Notes: generated from the sequence alone by a model not told the origin. DNA of 6,720 nt from Desulfurococcales archaeon (GCA_021158735.1 JAGGUC010000142.1:1-6720); one strand, 5' to 3'. Positions 1-5,952 are shown, numbered from the stretch's first letter. Numbers and translations: made by a program.

Positions 1-37
1 GGAGGGCTTAATTTAATTAATGAGTTTATTTAGAGCT

Positions 38-57
38 GGTATTTAATCGTAAATACC
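38..57. promoter_or_regulatory. Perfect 8-bp inverted repeat, candidate operator
   Basis: GGTATTTA, a 4-nt spacer ATCG, then TAAATACC: both arms match exactly. It ends 4 nt before the TATA-like box of the PLP enzyme gene. That position suits an activator, or a repressor that blocks TFB/TBP binding. Dimeric archaeal regulators such as the Lrp/AsnC family bind sites of this kind, but which regulator acts here is not visible. It is not followed by a T-run, so a terminator of an upstream gene is less likely. Confidence 0.45.
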
Positions 58-61
58 TATG

Positions 62-99
62 TATTAAAAAGCAAGCCACCTACTAACTTCACTAGTGAT
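62..99 (+). promoter_or_regulatory. TATA box and SD for the trans-sulfuration gene
   Basis: TATTAAAA at 62-69 is centred about 39 nt before the ATG at 105, which predicts transcription starting near 92 and a short leader. GTGAT at 95-99 matches the archaeal anti-SD (GGTGAT portion) and lies 5 nt before the ATG, supporting that start. Confidence 0.5.
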
Positions 100-104
100 G
101 TTCT

Positions 105-1268
105 ATGGTCAGGGATAGCACTAAGTCCATTCACGGTCACGGGGAACTAGACAGGTACGGGTCAGTGATCCCCCCGATCTACGTTAGCGCCATATACAGG
201 TTCTTAAATGACGAACACGCCACTAAGAGCGACAGAGAGTTCGTTATCAAGTACGCTAGGGAGGAGAATCCCACTCTAAGGGCTTTAGAGAGAGTTATAG
301 CCGGGCTTGAGGAGACGGAGGACTCGCTGGCCTTCGCCAGTGGCATGGCGGCAATATCTACTGCAGTAATTAAGTACGCGAAGCCTGGCACAAAAGTGGT
401 TGTGCCTATTGAAGTCTACAGTACAACTCTTCAGCTGCTTGAGGAACTCTCGAGGAAGCTGGGCTTCAAACTAGTCAAGACCTGGCCGTCAGCTAAGGAC
501 ATTGTTGAGGCAGTAGACAGAGAGACATCTATGGTACTGTTTGAGGTAATGACTAACCCAACATTGAAGGTCATTGACTTGAAGTATGTCAGTGAGTCAC
601 TGCCCTCAGATAATGCAGTGCTCATGGTGGACAACACGTTTACTACGCCAGTGCTCGTAAAGCCAGCTAGGTTCGGGGCCGAGCTGGTGATCCACAGCTT
701 AACGAAGTACATGGCAGGCCATAATGATGTCGTGGGTGGTGCCGTAGCTGGTTCTCAAGACGTCATTAAGGAGCTGTGGGATTGGAGGAGAATGCTCGGC
801 ACTTTACAGCAACCTTTTGAGGCGTACCTGACACTGAGGGGGATCAAGACCCTTGAGGTAAGGTTTGAGCGCGAGTCCAAGAGTGCCCAGGCAATAGCTG
901 AGTACCTGTTGGAGCACTCACGTATTGAGGAGGTCATGTATCCGGGCCTGAGCACTGACCCATACCACGGTATAGCCAGCAGACTTTTCTCGAGGAAGCT
1001 CTATGGTGCTGTGGTGAGCTTCAAAATTAAGGGCTCTAAGGATGAAGTGATTAGGTTCCTCAAAAAGCTCAAGATAATTAAGCCGTCACCAAGCTTGGGT
1101 GGTACTGAGTCACTGATCTCCATAGCCAGTGCTGCGGCAGCTAAGTACATACCGGAGGAGGACAGAATTAAGCTGGGTATAACAGATAATCTGCTGAGGC
1201 TGTCTGTTGGGTTAGAGGACACCGACGACTTGATAGAGGACTTGGGTCAGGCGCTGGCGCAACCTTAA
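105..1268 (+). CDS. Cystathionine gamma-synthase/lyase family PLP enzyme
   Basis: A cytosolic pyridoxal-phosphate enzyme of the Cys/Met metabolism (trans-sulfuration) family. Members make or cleave cystathionine, or sulfhydrylate O-acyl-homoserine, linking cysteine and methionine synthesis. The fold type I landmarks appear in order in the 387 residues: YAREENPT (50-57; Tyr50 and Arg52 would reach the PLP phosphate of the partner subunit), FASGMAA (77-83), VY at 104-105 (Tyr105 would stack on PLP), NPT (151-153), VDNTF (175-179; Asp176 to the pyridine N), SLTKYMAGH (198-206) with the Schiff-base Lys201, SLGGTESL (330-337) and LRLSVGLED (364-372) with substrate-carboxylate Arg365. The length is normal for the family and no active-site residue is missing. 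The ATG at 105 has an SD 5 nt upstream, and the N-terminus begins as family members do. Its stop is only 11 bp from the stop of the converging kinase gene. The family is certain. Lyase, synthase or sulfhydrylase cannot be told apart from sequence alone, so no symbol is given. Confidence 0.93.
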   Translation: MVRDSTKSIHGHGELDRYGSVIPPIYVSAIYRFLNDEHATKSDREFVIKYAREENPTLRALERVIAGLEETEDSLAFASGMAAISTAVIKYAKPGTKVVVPIEVYSTTLQLLEELSRKLGFKLVKTWPSAKDIVEAVDRETSMVLFEVMTNPTLKVIDLKYVSESLPSDNAVLMVDNTFTTPVLVKPARFGAELVIHSLTKYMAGHNDVVGGAVAGSQDVIKELWDWRRMLGTLQQPFEAYLTLRGIKTLEVRFERESKSAQAIAEYLLEHSRIEEVMYPGLSTDPYHGIASRLFSRKLYGAVVSFKIKGSKDEVIRFLKKLKIIKPSPSLGGTESLISIASAAAAKYIPEEDRIKLGITDNLLRLSVGLEDTDDLIEDLGQALAQP

Positions 1269-1279
1269 TGATGGGTGAG

Positions 1280-2005
1280 TTAGAGTAGCTCCTCAATAAT
1301 CCTCACTAGCACTACTAGATGCGGCAAAGGCATCAGCAACGAGATGCTGGACAACTTAATACTTGTGATGTTTTTAACTGGTTCGGTACTGCCCCCACTA
1401 GCTAGGTACTTCTTCAAGAACCTCCTCATTAAATTCTTGTACTTCTGTACATCCCAAAGCTCTATGTAGGACATGAAGAAAGCATTAAGTGCTAGGTCCC
1501 ACGCACGGTGCTCTACACTACTTGATTCTACAGCCTGCTCGGCGTCGATTATGTAGAGGGTGCCGTCATATACAACGAAGTTCGTTGGCTTAACATCGCC
1601 TAGCACATAGTTTTTGGAGTGGACCTCAGCCAGCGCTGAAGCTAGTAGGTCAGCATCCCTGCCGTAATCTATTAGTGAGCCATCAATGAATTCCCTTATA
1701 ATAGTTAGTGAGCCCTCGTCAGCACTCAAGACAGCAGGTGTTGAGAACGTCCTCCAAACCACCTGAGACCCTAAGTTCATGAAGTTGAGTTCCCTCCTAA
1801 ACCTCTCCCTGGGGTCGAAGGTGAATGGGTAGACAGGTCTGAAGAGCAGTGTGGGTGGGAGCCACTTAATAATTCCTATTTCACGGGTAAATACCTTTTT
1901 AACTGCTTTCCGTCCCTCATGATCGATCACCTCGGCCTGTGAAATAAGTTTGTCAATGCCTGTAGGAACGCCTAAGACTTCATTAATGTACTTGAGGATC
2001 TTCAA
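1280..2005 (-). CDS. Atypical RIO/Bud32-like protein kinase
   Basis: A small kinase-fold protein (241 aa), probably cytosolic. The catalytic loop is HSKNYVLGDVKPTN (129-142), with presumed base Asp137 and metal-binding Asn142. The metal-binding Asp of DFG is Asp154 in IIDAEQA, so the motif reads DAE. In the N-lobe, KAVKKVF (33-39) should supply the ATP-anchoring Lys, RERFRREL (66-73) the helix-C Glu72, and IIREFIDGS (102-110) the hinge. There is no clear glycine-rich loop. The GD-x-KPTN form and short length recall archaeal Bud32/RIO-type kinases rather than Hanks-type ones. The C-terminus (about 218-241) is hydrophobic. The start is TTG: an in-frame TAG lies 15 nt upstream, no early ATG exists, and GAGGTG sits 7 nt before it. 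It is last of three minus-strand genes, 81 bp after the small helical protein, and converges on the PLP enzyme gene. The substrate is unknown; a small-molecule phosphotransferase is also possible. Confidence 0.8.
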   Translation of the reverse strand: MKILKYINEVLGVPTGIDKLISQAEVIDHEGRKAVKKVFTREIGIIKWLPPTLLFRPVYPFTFDPRERFRRELNFMNLGSQVVWRTFSTPAVLSADEGSLTIIREFIDGSLIDYGRDADLLASALAEVHSKNYVLGDVKPTNFVVYDGTLYIIDAEQAVESSSVEHRAWDLALNAFFMSYIELWDVQKYKNLMRRFLKKYLASGGSTEPVKNITSIKLSSISLLMPLPHLVVLVRIIEELL

Positions 2006-2012
2006 GCTTCTG

Positions 2013-2018
2013 CACCTC
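2013..2018 (-). promoter_or_regulatory. SD that fixes the TTG start of the kinase
   Basis: GAGGTG on the minus strand, 7 nt before TTG (2005-2003), is a strong match to the archaeal anti-SD. It decides an otherwise doubtful TTG start. A TATA-like AATATTAAAT (2046-2037) lies further upstream, but its spacing would start the message at or inside the SD. A separate kinase promoter is therefore uncertain. Confidence 0.6.
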
Positions 2019-2086
2019 TAGACTACCTGCCTAGGGATTTAATATTATTACTTAAGCTACATGTGGCTTGCTGCTGAGCGTAATCA

Positions 2087-2446
2087 CTATTGCTTCAGGT
2101 AGCGATCCCGGTACAGTTTTTGGGCAACATCTATCAGAGGCTTATTGTTACCCCTCCCTAACTCAGTCAGTAAGTAGCCATCAGTTTTGACTCTGTAAAC
2201 CCTCGTAATGTACCTAGTGAGGGCGTAGTCTAAGGCCCTCAAACCTTCCCCAGAGGTTACCTTAACTAGTGCATTGAATACTTTAGAGGGCTCTTCAATA
2301 ATTGAGCTGATCAGTCCTTTCCCTAATTCATTCCTGACATGGAACTCAAGCATTACATGGAGTCCTGGAACGATCTTAGATAGGACTTCCTGGAAAAAGA
2401 TTCTGAGCGCTACCCTTACCTCATTCTTTCTTTCCTCCCCACTCAC
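2087..2446 (-). CDS. Small helical protein, NitrOD5-like
   Basis: A 119-residue charged, soluble, mostly helical protein without signal peptide or membrane segment. The middle, from about residue 15 to 82 (LEFHVRNELG at 33-42, EEPSKVFNAL at 51-60, GEGLRALDYAL at 66-76), follows the pattern I recall for the archaeal NitrOD5 output domain: a helix, a short loop, 'P..f..aL....GeG...L', then a last helix. I judge this from memory of the pattern, not from a search. The tail (about 83-119) is basic. The GTG start has a strong SD (GAGGTGG) 7 nt upstream. It begins 39 bp after the stop of the KaiC-like ATPase on the same strand, so the two are very likely cotranscribed. This supports a role as signalling partner or output module of that ATPase. 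No catalytic motif is seen; a DNA-binding or adaptor protein is an alternative. Confidence 0.72.
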   Translation of the reverse strand: MSGEERKNEVRVALRIFFQEVLSKIVPGLHVMLEFHVRNELGKGLISSIIEEPSKVFNALVKVTSGEGLRALDYALTRYITRVYRVKTDGYLLTELGRGNNKPLIDVAQKLYRDRYLKQ

Positions 2447-2453
2447 TGTATAG

Positions 2454-2460
2454 CCACCTC
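2454..2460 (-). promoter_or_regulatory. SD for the GTG start of the small protein
   Basis: GAGGTGG on the minus strand, 7 nt before the GTG at 2446-2444, within the 39-bp gap after the KaiC-like gene. It supports the GTG start and translation from an operon message. Confidence 0.6.
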
Positions 2461-2485
2461 GGTCACCATAGCTAGAAGCAGTACA

Positions 2486-3898
2486 TCAGGTACCCCCAAT
2501 ACTTAGAACTTTCTTTAGGGCTTCGGCAACCTCTTCGTGACACCTCCTCAGCTCCTCCAGCCCTAGAACTACCGGTAACTTACCGCGCTTCCACAAGTAC
2601 AGGCTGTATTTTAAGGTGTTTCCCTCTTCATAGATCCTGAGCTTGAAGACTATATCCGCCAGTAAGGCATGCCAGTTGTAGTACCTGTCACCGTAAGACC
2701 CCATCCGGACAGTAAGTAGCCCTAGGTTCTTTAAGTGGAGAAGTTGGTTGAGAAGACCTACCCTGTATTGGACAGGGTCCTCAACATTAGCGACGATGTC
2801 GACTCCGTGAAATATTACTGCGTCTGGGGCTACCTTCTTGATGAGGTCGATCTCCCAGAACCCTAGTTGACTAGACCCCATACTGACGGGGTTTATTCCC
2901 TTTATAATGAAGTGCTTATCTATTAACTCGGTGGCTACTTCACGTTTAATTCCGGTATCCTCAAGAGACTTGACCATTAATCCCCTAAGTTCTTGGGGTG
3001 ATGACTTATAGCTGACTATGAGGCACCTCAAGTTATTGACTGCTGCAAGGCTGGTGAAGTGAAGGTACACGGGAACGGGTCTTGCGTCAGGCGGGTACGT
3101 AATGTAGATTATCTGTCCTTTCTGGAAGTACCCCAGATACTTCCCCAGGCTCCTGCAGGAGACAGCCAGCTCCACGGTCCTAGGTGTGGGGATTTCCTCG
3201 AGTACTACTGGGGCATAAACGTTAATTCCCTTACCCTCAATTATCGTGAATGGAACTCTCGCAAGTACTACTGGAGCTCCTCTAGCCTTCCTGACCTCCA
3301 AGTCCCTGATCAGGAGGTCACGCTCGATCTTATGCCTCAGAACCAAGATGACATCCGCCACGAACTCCATGTCACCAGCCTCGATCTTCTCCTCCGTTAC
3401 CGGGACCTCAGCCAGAAGCACAACAATACCATTCATTATCTTCGGGAGTTCTGCGAAGAAGTTCTGGAGTATGGCCCTAGCCTTAACGTTGCTGTTAACG
3501 GCCTTTAGAAGAGGTGTTATGGTGTCTAGGACAAGTACCTTAGGCTTGGTCTTCGCTACTAGATCTCCCATTTCCTGAGTTACGTCGAGAACAGTCTCAG
3601 GATCGGCTACTAAAGGGAATTTCACGAAGTGAAGCAGTCCTTTCTTCTCAATACCATGTAAGTCCAGACCGAGTCTCCTCATATTGCTGAAGAGCTTGTC
3701 CTTACTCTCCTGCAGTGATACGTAAAGGCACTTATGTCCCTCTAAGGCATTGCTGTAGCACATCGTTGAGGCTAGTGAGGTCTTGCCAGAGCCTGGGTGA
3801 CCCGCAATTACTACTAGAGTACCTGAGGTCAAAACACCTCTCAAAAGCTTGTCGAGACCCTCAGCCCCGAACCTAAAATATCCCCTGCTCACAGGCAT
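2486..3898 (-). CDS. KaiC-like RecA-superfamily ATPase, degenerate second domain
   Basis: A cytosolic P-loop ATPase of the KaiC/RadA-like group; archaeal members are thought to act as signal-transduction hubs. Numbering is from the ATG at 3898 (470 aa). Domain 1 (about 8-230) has Walker A GHPGSGKT (33-40), SLQES (61-65) where KaiC usually has two Glu, Walker B VLVLDT (121-126) with Asp125, and KARG (204-207) as a possible finger motif. Domain 2 (about 236-460) repeats the fold: KGQIIYITYPPDARP (260-274) stands where a P-loop should be but has no GxxxxGKT, LIVSYKSSPQEL (293-304) matches the 'vs.Es..el' stretch, and PDAVIFHGVD (358-367) replaces Walker B. Domain 2 therefore probably cannot hydrolyse ATP and may be regulatory or structural. 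A TTG two codons upstream (3904) is an alternative start. No SD precedes either, and a TATA box about 30 nt upstream suggests a leaderless message. It is the first of three minus-strand genes. The family is sure; the partner and signal are unknown. Confidence 0.88.
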   Translation of the reverse strand: MPVSRGYFRFGAEGLDKLLRGVLTSGTLVVIAGHPGSGKTSLASTMCYSNALEGHKCLYVSLQESKDKLFSNMRRLGLDLHGIEKKGLLHFVKFPLVADPETVLDVTQEMGDLVAKTKPKVLVLDTITPLLKAVNSNVKARAILQNFFAELPKIMNGIVVLLAEVPVTEEKIEAGDMEFVADVILVLRHKIERDLLIRDLEVRKARGAPVVLARVPFTIIEGKGINVYAPVVLEEIPTPRTVELAVSCRSLGKYLGYFQKGQIIYITYPPDARPVPVYLHFTSLAAVNNLRCLIVSYKSSPQELRGLMVKSLEDTGIKREVATELIDKHFIIKGINPVSMGSSQLGFWEIDLIKKVAPDAVIFHGVDIVANVEDPVQYRVGLLNQLLHLKNLGLLTVRMGSYGDRYYNWHALLADIVFKLRIYEEGNTLKYSLYLWKRGKLPVVLGLEELRRCHEEVAEALKKVLSIGGT

Positions 3899-3924
3899 TA
3901 CCAAAATATACCATATTACAGTAC

Positions 3925-3936
3925 GTATTAATAACC
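3925..3936 (-). promoter_or_regulatory. Putative TATA box of the KaiC-like gene
   Basis: GGTTATTAATAC on the minus strand is centred about 30 nt before the ATG at 3898. Transcription would start at or within a few nt of the TTG (3904) or ATG (3898), consistent with a leaderless first operon gene and the missing SD. Confidence 0.45.
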
Positions 3937-3971
3937 TACTTACGGGGTAAAGTTAGGGAAAATGATTTATG

Positions 3972-4176
3972 TTACTGACCATATGCTCTCCTTACGACTT
4001 TCCCTAGCCTCTCCCCAGTTAACTCACCGTCCTTAACGACCACCCTGCCGTTAACGATCACGTACTTAATTCCCTAGAATACTGATGCGGGTTCTGGTAG
4101 GTTGCTCTGTCAATGACTGTCTTCGGGTCGAAGATGACTATGTCTGCCCAGAACCCCTCCCTGATCAGTCCCTGTC
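3972..4176 (-). pseudogene. D-aminoacylase pseudogene, 3' fragment
   Basis: Read leftwards this is the C-terminal end of an N-acyl-D-amino-acid deacylase (amidohydrolase superfamily): DRGLIREGFWADIVIFDPK, then TVIDRATYQNPHQYSR, then GIKYVIVNGRVVVKDGELTG, ending RLGKVVRRAYGQ and TAA (3974-3972). Two frame breaks are visible, each explained by one lost G in a G-run: one near 4169-4173 (between DR and GLI), one near 4072 (between SR and GIKYV). There is no start and nothing upstream on this strand that continues the protein. The preceding part of the same enzyme lies on the opposite strand just to the right, and the two do not overlap. This is therefore one gene split by inversion rather than two copies. 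It lies 73 bp before the KaiC-like gene, in the same orientation. Confidence 0.85.
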
Positions 4177-4187
4177 ATGCAGGCGTA

Positions 4188-4224
4188 CATATTATAATAA
4201 TGCACTAAAGTTATGTGAAGTGAT
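4188..4224 (+). promoter_or_regulatory. Displaced promoter and SD of the deacylase
   Basis: CATATTATAAT (4188-4198) is a TATA-like box centred about 35 nt before the ATG at 4229. GTGAT (4220-4224) is an SD match 4 nt before it. Both appear to have moved with the inverted segment, so the stub may still be transcribed. Confidence 0.45.
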
Positions 4225-4228
4225 TATC

Positions 4229-4616
4229 ATGGCAGAGGAGTATGACTTAGTTATTAGGAATAGCTTAATTGTAGATGGTACAGACAACCCATGGTTTAAG
4301 GACGATATAGCCATCAAAAACAGGAAGATCGTCCGGGTCGGTAAGGTAGAAGGTCGAGGTGAGGTCGAGTTAGATGCTAGAAGCTTGGTGGTCTCACCAG
4401 ACTTCATTGACCTGCACAATCACTCCGACCTCACGATCTTGGCGTACCCTAATGCTGAGAGCTACTAATGCAGGGAGTGACGACAGCTGTAGTAGGTAAT
4501 TGCGGGGTAATTACGGTACGTTCCCGAGGGTTCTGGGGAGATATGTTAGAGAGGAAAAACTACTGACTCTGGAGGAAGTCATCAGGAAGATGACGTCGCT
4601 GCCTGCTGGTAAAATG
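4229..4616 (+). pseudogene. D-aminoacylase pseudogene, 5' part with internal deletion
   Basis: Three pieces of the same deacylase. First, ATG 4229 to 4465 (79 codons) is a typical N-terminus: YDLVIRNSLIVDGTDNPWF, then SPDFIDLHNHSDLT with the metal-binding HxH. Second, after a 1-nt loss that creates TAA (4466-4468), the frame resumes as MQGVTTAVVGNCG (4468-4506), containing the metal-ligand Cys. Third, in another frame, YGTFPRVLGRYVREE continues to LPAGKM (4512-4616) and ends at TGA; this belongs near the C-terminus. About 300 residues between NCG and YGTFPR, including the other metal-binding His and the catalytic Asp, are deleted compared with the usual length near 500. An open frame extends upstream of 4229 to 4085, but it is only the antisense of the 3' fragment. 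The true start is ATG 4229, with SD and TATA box. No active enzyme can be made. Confidence 0.87.
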
Positions 4617-4708
4617 TGAAAAGCATTAAGGATTCCGTATGTAACGTAGAAGATAACGGGTTCTTGAAAGACATTCACGCCGTGTTGCAGGGATTGTGTG
4701 CTAGTTAA
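4616..4708 (+). other. 30-codon open frame of unknown origin
   Basis: GTG 4616 to TAA 4706-4708 encodes 30 residues, including KSIKDSVCNVEDNG, then FLKDIHAVLQGLCAS. It begins at the right-hand inversion breakpoint, has no SD, and could be the tail of a gene lost in the rearrangement or chance. I do not recognise it. The rest of 4620-4765 shows nothing else on either strand apart from the T-run. Confidence 0.2.
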
Positions 4709-4711
4709 AAA
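4707..4711 (-). terminator. T5 run after the GH130 gene
   Basis: On the minus strand, TTTTT lies about 55 nt past the TAG of the GH130 gene with AT-rich flanks. Archaeal transcription often stops at such T-runs without a hairpin. No convincing stem precedes it. Confidence 0.35.
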
Positions 4712-4765
4712 TTATTGGGCAGTGAAGTGTGGAATTATAACTTTCCCTGATCTCAGGTACGTCAT

Positions 4766-5890
4766 CTATGTCAGCTTTCCTTTATCTAGCTCCGACATCA
4801 GCTCATTAATGTCCATTCTACCAAAGCCCACTAAGTAGTCTGCAGCACCGTAAACGACTATTGCTTCATTCTCACTGAGCTTTATGAGTCCGCATGGGAA
4901 GACTACGTAGGGTCTGTCCCCGTAGACTTCGTAGGGATCCTTAGGCTCCATTATGTATGTCGGTGTCACAGCTACTGGCACGAACCCCTCATCTTTCCTG
5001 TACTCGAGAAGTGCTGCATAAGCTCTATAGGCCTCGATGTACTTGTCGATTCCGTGCACTAGCATTAGGTATCTTTCCCTCCCGACCTCGATCGGCGGGG
5101 TCCCCCACCCGATCTTTATTTCGAAGTTAGCCTTCTTCAGCAGTACCGTAGTGTCAGCGACCGTGATCTCTTCGAGCATGTAGTCACTGCTCACACTGCA
5201 CCTGTAGTGCTTGAGTCTGTCATCTACGTTACTGACTACTGCGTAGAATTCCTCACTGCCGTCAGGGAGCTTGACGTGCGGTCTGTGGAATAGGTAGACC
5301 TCATTACCTATTTTTAGTGCGAATGAGTCCTTGTCACTTATCACATTACCTCTGAGCCCTTCCGGGTGAACGAAGGCACAGACCTTCCTCATAACCCCCT
5401 CAGAGTCCTCGTAAGTCATGATTGGGATCGTCCTCTCCCTCCTCTCGACGGGATTGAAGTACCATATAGTCCTTCCAGTGTAGATCACGTGCTTTATACC
5501 GTTCATCATGAAGGCTCTCGGGTCTTCACAGCCCCAAATGTCCTGCCTGACACTAGGCCTGATTACAATCTCAGCTGGATAGTGAGTATGCGAAATAGTC
5601 TTAGTCAGGGCATCGTCTAGCGGGACCTCAATCTTAACTATAGCACTAATATACATGTAGTAACCAACAACTATTCTCGCATAAACTACTATCACATCGT
5701 CCTCAAGAACTGCTGAAGCATTAAATATGGCTATTGGGTGCTCAACAGAAAACCTCTTAATATGTATGTAATCAGGTGCTATAATACCGAGCCTCTCGAC
5801 AATGTCGTAAGTCTTAAAGACCCTCACCTTAGCAGATTCCTTAGCTAGGGGGTGCTCCCTGTACATACCCATAGAGCTACAACCTCGCAT
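4766..5890 (-). CDS. GH130-family mannoside phosphorylase/mannosidase
   Basis: A five-bladed beta-propeller enzyme of glycoside hydrolase family 130, which phosphorolyses or hydrolyses beta-mannosides; probably cytosolic, as no signal peptide is seen. The 374 residues carry the family landmarks in order: FNASAVLEDDVIVVYAR (56-72), GCEDPRAF (120-127) with the presumed catalytic Asp123, DKDSFAL (186-192), LFHRPH (200-205) for the phosphate/sugar pocket, GWGTPPIE (261-268), LMLVHGID (275-282), VVFPCGL (329-335) and VVYGAADYLVG (345-355). The length is typical and the frame intact. ATG 5890 is the longest start, but GAGGT sits 9 nt before Met7 (ATG 5872-5870), so Met7 may be the real start and the family fit is unaffected. 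It stands alone between two pseudogenes, with a divergent promoter region upstream. Substrate linkage (beta-1,2 or beta-1,4) and phosphorylase versus hydrolase cannot be settled here. Presence of two phosphate-binding residues beyond HRP would decide. Confidence 0.88.
   Translation of the reverse strand: MRGCSSMGMYREHPLAKESAKVRVFKTYDIVERLGIIAPDYIHIKRFSVEHPIAIFNASAVLEDDVIVVYARIVVGYYMYISAIVKIEVPLDDALTKTISHTHYPAEIVIRPSVRQDIWGCEDPRAFMMNGIKHVIYTGRTIWYFNPVERRERTIPIMTYEDSEGVMRKVCAFVHPEGLRGNVISDKDSFALKIGNEVYLFHRPHVKLPDGSEEFYAVVSNVDDRLKHYRCSVSSDYMLEEITVADTTVLLKKANFEIKIGWGTPPIEVGRERYLMLVHGIDKYIEAYRAYAALLEYRKDEGFVPVAVTPTYIMEPKDPYEVYGDRPYVVFPCGLIKLSENEAIVVYGAADYLVGFGRMDINELMSELDKGKLT
5882..5886 (-). promoter_or_regulatory. 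SD that may set the GH130 start at Met7
   Basis: GAGGT on the minus strand lies inside the first codons of the longest frame and 9 nt before ATG 5872-5870. Nothing like an SD precedes ATG 5890. Either the message is leaderless from 5890 or translation begins at 5872. Confidence 0.4.
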
Positions 5891-5904
5891 ACATTAACTA
5901 AGGG

Positions 5905-5914
5905 TTAAAATATT
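5905..5914 (-). promoter_or_regulatory. Putative TATA box of the GH130 gene
   Basis: AATATTTTAA on the minus strand is centred about 20 nt before ATG 5890 and 38 nt before ATG 5872. The second spacing fits archaeal promoters better and favours the Met7 start. Confidence 0.4.
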
Positions 5915-5952
5915 CTAAAACTCTAAACTAAATATAGTGTTTAAGCAACAAT

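Noticed and set aside
13..20. TTAATTAA palindrome
   Set aside because: Short and AT-only; expected by chance in an AT-rich upstream region.
179..1222. Four minus-strand open frames of 66-93 codons
   Set aside because: All are opposite the PLP enzyme gene, whose catalytic motifs run through the whole region. Shadows of its codon use.
1371..1375. T5 run as terminator of the PLP enzyme gene
   Set aside because: About 100 nt past the stop and inside the converging kinase gene; possible but unsupported by any other signal.
2996..3020. TGATGA followed by CTGA, like the C and D' boxes of an archaeal C/D guide RNA
   Set aside because: No second C'/D box pair at proper spacing, and it lies within the KaiC-like coding region.
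3059..3578. Two overlapping plus-strand open frames of 149 and 110 codons
   Set aside because: They lie entirely antisense within the KaiC-like gene, whose motifs are clear. No SD, promoter or recognisable domain.
4085..4228. Upstream extension of the plus-strand deacylase frame
   Set aside because: This stretch is the antisense of the deacylase 3' fragment. The real N-terminus is ATG 4229, with SD, TATA box and family-typical sequence.
4192..4419. 75-codon minus-strand open frame
   Set aside because: Opposite the well-recognised deacylase N-terminus. Serine/threonine-rich shadow sequence.
5366..5620. 84-codon plus-strand open frame
   Set aside because: Antisense to the GH130 gene, across its conserved EDPR region. 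No independent support.
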